Origin: Tillandsia leiboldiana | Taxonomy: Eukaryota; Streptophyta; Magnoliopsida; Poales; Bromeliaceae | NCBI GenBank assembly: GCA_029204045.2 | Contig: CM055075.1 | Location: 22,874,491-22,938,490, forward strand | Length of the DNA: 64,000 nucleotides | Direction: 5' to 3' | Shown: positions 59,469 to 64,000 of the stretch, piece after piece | Numbering within the stretch: the first letter of the stretch is position 1 | Layout of the letters: the number at the start of each line of letters is the position of its first letter | Translations under genes and position numbers: made by a program | Notes under the pieces: model-generated | Told to the model about the DNA's origin: nothing | Seen by the model: the letters and a program-made list of their open reading frames with translations, nothing else | Databases searched by the model: none

Positions 59469-59777
59469 ATGGTTGAGGGTGGAAACATCAATCGACCTCC
59501 GTTCTTTGATAGAACCAATTATGCATATTGGAAAGTACGCATGAGAGCGTTTTTAATTTCCATCGATGAACGGGTGTGGCAATCAATCGAAACCGGGTGG
59601 AAGCATCCTATTGAAATTGTCGTTGATGCACAAATCCCTAAACCTAGGACAAAGTGGTCAAGGGAAGAAATTGAATTATCTTCTTACAATGGCAAGGGTA
59701 TTAATGCTTTATTTAATGCTTTGTCACAAACTGAGTTCTCTCGCGTCTTGGCATATGAGATTGCAAAAGAAATCTGA
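59469..59777 (+). pseudogene. Copia Gag of H, N-terminal fragment
   Basis: 102 codons beginning MVEGGNINRPPFFDRTNYAY, with WKVRMRAFLISIDERVWQSI and SSYNGKGINALFNALSQTEF, closely similar to F's Gag. A TGA replaces the tryptophan expected after AKEI, and 30 bases later the CACTA transposon begins. Only the start of the capsid domain remains. Confidence 0.9.
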
Positions 59778-59838
59778 AATACTCTACAAGTTACATATGA
59801 GGGTACAACACTACAACAAAAGAGGTCTTTTGTGGTAA

Positions 59839-59874
59839 TTTAATAGCGGCAATTATAAAATTGCCGCTATTAAA
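59839..59874. repeat. Subterminal hairpin of the CACTA end
   Basis: Perfect 16-base inverted repeat TTTAATAGCGGCAATT / AATTGCCGCTATTAAA with a four-base loop. Another TAGCGGCAATTATTTT follows at about 59892. Such subterminal repeats are bound by CACTA transposase accessory proteins in known elements. Confidence 0.85.
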
Positions 59875-59929
59875 TAATTACAAATACTGCTTTAGCGGCA
59901 ATTATTTTAAACTTCAAATTTTTAGCGAC

Positions 59930-60255
59930 GAATAATTCTATACTAAATAAACGGATGTTTGGTTATTATTTGAAAAGTGATTTTAGGCATTTGACTCAAT
60001 AAAGCATTTAAGAAGTGATTTTGATTTTTAAAATCAAAATTTAAAAATTTAAAATTTAAGATTTTAAACATTTTAAATTAAAAATTTTAAAAATTTAAAA
60101 TTAAAATTTTTAAAAATTTTAAATTAAAATTTTAAAAATTTAAAATTTAAAATTTTAAAGTTTAAAGTTTAAATTTTAAAATTATATATTTTAATTTTCA
60201 AATTATAATTTTTAAATTTTTAAAATTCAAAATTTTAAATTTTAAAATTTAAAAT
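59930..60255. repeat. AT-rich low-complexity stretch
   Basis: Almost only A and T, made of AAATTTAAAATTTT variants that can fold on themselves. No gene is seen. Confidence 0.8.
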
Positions 60256-60351
60256 TGTAATCCACAAACCAAACCCAGCCCTCCCCGATCACGCGCGCAC
60301 TCGAGCTCGCCCCCTCTCCCGACCCGTGGTGAAAACGAGCTCGCTTCCTCT

Positions 60352-60388
<37 letters not shown>

Positions 60389-60715
60389 TGCAAACCCGGC
60401 CACCAAACCCAACCCTCTCCTCCTCACGCGACGCCTCTTTTCCGAGCGGAGCTGGAGCTGGAGCTGGAGCTGGATTGGAGCTCGATCGAGCTTTTACTCC
60501 TAATCTCCATCCTCCCCATCTCCGAACTCGAGTTCTCCCCCTCTCCTTCACTTCTATTCATCTCTACTCGAGCTCTCCGCGTCCTCTCCAAGCTCCGATC
60601 CCATTCCCAACATCCAAGACACAGCGATCAGATTCTAGCGCATCCAAGACACAGCGATCAGATCCGAGAGCTCCGCGATGTAGCTTGTCAATTTGGTGCT
60701 CCGATCCATTGGTAA
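60256..60715 (+). other. GC/CT-rich leader-like sequence with donor-like end
   Basis: Pyrimidine-rich sequence like a plant 5' leader, including a 36-base poly-C run (60353-60388), GGAGCT hexamer repeats (60449-60472) and a direct repeat of CATCCAAGACACAGCGATCA (60609 and 60640). It ends CCATTG/GTAAGATC, a good splice donor. It could be a captured first exon. An open frame across it is probably not a protein. Confidence 0.45.
60353..60388. repeat. Poly-C run, 36 bases
   Basis: Uninterrupted C inside the leader-like sequence. Confidence 0.9.
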
Positions 60716-61049
60716 GATCTCTCAATCTCAAATTCTTAGTTTCGTCCTTGAATAGATTTTGTTTTTTTTCTGATCTCATTTGGTTTTGCTGTGAATTTAT
60801 AATTATGGTTCAATTTTTAGTGATTATTCTCCAAAATTTAGTGATTACTCCATATTTTGATGAGATTCAAACAGAAAAAGCTTAAACGGGTGGAATTCAA
60901 ATTAGGAAAGTGATTGCATGCGTAAAATATGGAGCCTAATGCAATACTTATGTACAATATGGGAATAACACAAGGACTATCTAGATCTAGTACAGTTATA
61001 TCCAGATTTGGCATTCTACACTTCATTTCCTGATTGTTTGGGTTTAGAA

Positions 61050-62261
61050 GAGTCTAGTATGATTCAAAGTAGTAAGACTGTTAAAATTCAGTCTGGAGTA
61101 ATGACTTCAGAAACAGGAACCTACCGATGGATGGCTCCTGAGGTTGGTTTTTCTGATAATTATATCATTCTAAGCTAGCAGTTTACTGAATATTTATGTG
61201 ATGAGAGCATCTGGTAAATCAGTGCTTGTAATTACTACTCTGACAAAAGAAAGAAAATGTATTTCTTATCTCATAATGTAATGTAATTTGATGTACGTTT
61301 GTCTATTTATGGTATTAATGCAATATATGTCGTCTTTCTCTCAAGAAAATTTGTTTTGTTCTGATCATTAAGTTCCAATATCTAGGTAATTGAACACAAA
61401 TTTTACGATCACAAGGCAGACGTTTTCAGTTTCGGTATTGTGCTTTGGGAATTGGTGGCAGGAAAGGTAGCATCAACGGTTTCTTTGCATCAAATCTTTT
61501 ACCATATGTTTTATGCAAACCATATTTATCAAGTTGACGTTTAATTGTCTTTCATTGATCAGCTCCCATACGAAGATCTAACACCACTTCAAGCAGCAGT
61601 AGCTGTTGTTCAAAAGGTATGTATTATTGCCCTTTCTTGGATGAGTGGTTGTGCTATTAGCACTCATATTCCTCATAAATAACAATAACTATTTACCAAT
61701 TTCATGTTCCTTTTTCTATAATATTCTCTGCATGTGATTTATTCTCCTGATTCATTCCCTCCACTTCTCATGCATATTTTTCTGTCCCTCGTGTAGTTTT
61801 TATGCCAACTTAATGCACTAAATCTCCTGTTCTTTTGGAAGGTAAATTTCATTCGAGTGATTATTCAGTTATGTAAAGAGCTATCACTTCAATGAAATGT
61901 ACGATTGCTGAAAACCATTTCAGCACAAAAGCCTTGGCTAAATGGTTAATTCTAGAAACTAACTTGATTTTAAATGAGTTGTATATACAAGAAGAACAGT
62001 ACATATCCTTTTTCTTCTTTATGAAGGAAGTAAAGGGTTATGGTGCTATCTGATGTACATTTTAAAATGGGTTTAACTAATGATTCTACAACTGGTTTGA
62101 CTATTTTCATCTGCTTTGTCACTCAGGGATTGAGACCCACTATTCCAAAGGACACTCATCCTAAGCTTGCTGCTTTACTCGAGAAATGTTGGCAGGAAGA
62201 CCCAGTTTTAAGGCCAAATTTCTCGGAGATTCTAGAGATACTTAACATCCTTGCCAAGGAG
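61050..62261 (+). pseudogene. Fragment of a STY-type (Raf-like) plant protein kinase, four exons
   Basis: The C-lobe of a dual-specificity kinase related to Arabidopsis STY8/STY17/STY46, which phosphorylate proteins such as chloroplast precursors. Exon pieces: about 61050-61142 (ends QSGVMTSETGTYRWMAPE), 61386-61466 (VIEHKFYDHKADVFSFGI and VLWELVAGK), 61563-61616 (LPYEDLTPLQAAVAVVQK) and 62127-62261 (GLRPTIPKDTHPKLAALL, CWQEDPVLRPNFSEIL). All junctions have GT...AG and keep the frame. The APE motif, the aspartate of subdomain IX (ADVFSFG) and the subdomain XI arginine are present. The N-lobe with the ATP site, HRD and DFG are absent. An LTR starts 54 bases after the last exon, so no product is possible as it stands. 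It may be a captured fragment inside the CACTA element or a remnant of a resident gene. Confidence 0.8.
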
Positions 62262-62314
62262 GTATGCTCCTTGTCACATAATCCATTCAGCTACTTCAAT
62301 TGCTTGAATATCTT

Positions 62315-64000
62315 TGTCACGCCCCGGCGTCGAAACTGCGACCCGGGCTCGCCAACAGATCCGCCGCCCATACGGTGAACCCCGTATAGACGAAGCGCCA
62401 AACCTGCAAAAGATAGATACTAAACTATCCAGATATCAGAGCTGAAAATAACTAGCTGGAAATAAAATAAATTAAAACAAAGTCCTCACCAAAGTACAAG
62501 TCACTCAACTCTGAAAGAAAAGTACAACTCTATACCTCACAACAAGGTCTCTCAACAAGAAACTCTCAAAATGATAAGGGTACATCTACTCTCTGGACGA
62601 CGACTGGTAGGGATCTAGCTCGTGACTCCCTCACCTCGATCAGAAGAAGCAGCAACAGGAGCAGCAGGAACAGGAGTAGAAGTCCCTGTGGGAAAATACA
62701 CCACGACGGGTGTGAGAACTACGTCCCAAGTAGTTCTCAGTGGGTGCCGCCAACAAGCCCAACGGTCTGCCCACTAAGTCTACTAGAGGCATAAAGTAAC
62801 AAATACAGTGCTGTAAGGAAAGCTGGGGAAAAGTAAACTCTACAGCTACTATGCCTCTATCTAGATGCTCAAGAAGTGGAACAGAAGGAACATGATGCCA
62901 CAACTAACACTCATCTCTGATCACCCAATCTGAACTGACTGCCTCATCAGGTCCAGTCAAGCCTGCGCCAACCTACTGCCGTTACGTCCCGGAGGAGCGG
63001 ACTTACGTAGGACGTCCATGACTGCCAACCTACTGCCGTTACGTCCCGGAGGAGCGGACTTACGTAGGACGTCCATGACTGCCAACCTACTGCCGTTACG
63101 TCCCGGAGGAGCGGACTTACGTAGGACGTCCATGACTGCCAACACCAGCACAGCCAGAGGGACAAATGCAACGACAAGTCGCGATAGAAAAGCTCAATCT
63201 CACGCCGGTACAACAACCCGGTCTCGCCTACTCCGGAGTGGCACTCGAGGGGAGCGACCCGCTCGAGTAAAAAGTAACCCATCTCAAGTATCTCTGTAAA
63301 GTATCTCTGTCAAGCCAAATGTGGCTCATGCAGGCTATGATCCACGATCGAACAGATCGGTAACTCCAAGCTCAAAGCGCAACTCGGTCGGAAAAAGAAC
63401 CTCGACTCGAACAGGAATAGCCCAACACACTCCCACAGCTATGTCGGAGAACCCTCAATGACTCAATCTGATAAATGCACGACCATGGCTGAGTCGGGAA
63501 ACCTCCACGACTCGATCTGCCAGAACCCCAAGATCCTCAAGGCTAAGTGGGAGAACCACCTCCACCACTAAATCAGAGAAACAACCTCTAGATCACACTC
63601 TGCCAACTCATGGCACCAAGTCGCATCCACTGCGAGAAACTGTCTCAACAGGCCAAACAGGCCAAACGTCGCATCTACTGCGAACAACTGCCTCAACAGG
63701 CCGACATCGCATCCACTGCGAACAGCTGACTCAACAGGCCGAACAGGCCGAACATCTCAACCACTGACCCAATGAAGGGTCCGGGAACACCGAAAGACTA
63801 GAACCTACAACCCAAATCAAACAAGAACAGGCTCTAGGCATAGCCTCTCGTTGTTCTCGTCCCAAGAAAAGGCAGACCTTAGAACCCAGACCACTCGAAT
63901 CATCTCGGTGGTTAATTTATAGGAAAAACTGTGACATTTCTTACTGAAGCCATCTGATCTGTAAGAAATCCATATTTAATGATTTTTAGTTCTGCTTAGG
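62315..64000 (-). repeat. LTR K (E-type), runs off the window
   Basis: Starts TGTCACGCCCCGGCGTCG within the intron after the last kinase exon and follows E's LTR in order to CCATATTTAATGATTTTTAG at the window end. The matching E positions are about 46362-47880. It contains a triplicated 57-base block and extra repeated ACATCGCATCCACTGCGAAC units (63600-63760). The preceding bases ATCTT are the candidate target duplication. Confidence 0.85.
62971..63141. repeat. Three perfect tandem copies of a 57-bp block in LTR K
   Basis: ACCTACTGCCGTTACGTCCC begins at 62971, 63028 and 63085, and the three units look identical. E's LTRs hold one copy of the block (47111, 54301). G's second part shows a different local duplication nearby. 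Confidence 0.93.

Larger units (their letters stand above)
58189..59808 (+). mobile_element. Copia element H (Sirevirus-like), 5' part only
   Basis: A 5' LTR (58189-59435), a primer site and the start of gag, cut at 59808 by a CACTA transposon. LTR architecture and gag are related to F but clearly diverged. Pol and the 3' LTR, if any, lie beyond the window. Confidence 0.85.
59809..62314 (+). mobile_element. CACTA-type transposon end with captured gene fragments
   Basis: CACTACAACAAAA at 59809 is the typical terminal sequence of plant CACTA (En/Spm) elements. Subterminal GCGGCAATT units in both orientations follow at once. Further in are an AT-rich stretch, a GC-rich leader-like sequence and kinase exons with introns. 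The far end is not seen, because LTR K interrupts at 62315. The boundary of the transposon on the right, and hence that the kinase is inside it, is inferred. Confidence 0.65.

Noticed and set aside
60326..60715. 129-codon open frame starting MVKTSSLPLPPPPP
   Set aside because: The proline run is the poly-C tract, and the rest is low-complexity leader-like sequence without a domain.
61050..62261. A functional kinase gene
   Set aside because: The ATP-binding lobe, HRD and DFG motifs are missing, and an LTR lies in the intron after the last exon.

Overview
The window looks like intergenic DNA from a large, repeat-rich flowering-plant genome. The evidence is nested Ty3/gypsy chromoviruses, Sirevirus-like Ty1/copia elements, a CACTA transposon end with a captured intron-containing plant kinase fragment, and initiator-methionine tRNA primer sites next to the LTRs. 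I cannot name the species. I see no intact cellular gene, no tRNA or rRNA gene and no CRISPR array. Almost every base belongs to a mobile element, and most gypsy elements read on the minus strand. The letters A to L are labels for this window only.

Left part (1-8.4 kb): the inner end of an LTR (L, 1-1151), an LTR in the opposite orientation (J, 1152-3938) carrying three minisatellites, and a decayed gypsy element D (3939-7111: LTR remnant, chromodomain, integrase, RNase H, part of RT). D is fused at 7111/7112 to the integrase of a second gypsy element, B.

Central nest (7.1-42.4 kb): B (7112-42353) is split by two insertions. A (8440-26446, target duplication ACATA/ACATG) sits in B's reverse transcriptase gene. 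A is a 4-kb-LTR element without working genes, and its LTRs belong to B's own LTR family. A's right LTR is in turn split by F (18748-25141, duplication AACTC), a young copia element that encodes only Gag. B's 5' LTR is split by C (31058-40661, duplication TAGTC), a chromodomain gypsy element with broken gag-pol and a copia fragment inside its gag. B's leader is joined to a small TRIM-like element exactly at the primer-binding site.

Right part (42.4-64 kb): a 175-bp-class TRIM LTR, a Tat/Ogre-like gypsy remnant I with two tandem LTRs, LTR G split by E (46362-57560, duplication ATAAG), copia element H, a CACTA end (from 59809) with a STY-type kinase fragment, and LTR K running off the window end.

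How the parts relate: A and E are non-autonomous elements. Their internal regions are colinear, decayed copies of a chromovirus pol, and they keep the primer site, polypurine tract and promoter. They presumably move using proteins from relatives of B, C or D. F is likewise a Gag-only element that would need a helper copia. The strongest unexplained signal is a promoter-proximal array of eight short motifs in the LTRs of F and H. Layout and distance to the TATA box are conserved, while the core sequence has changed together in nearly all copies.
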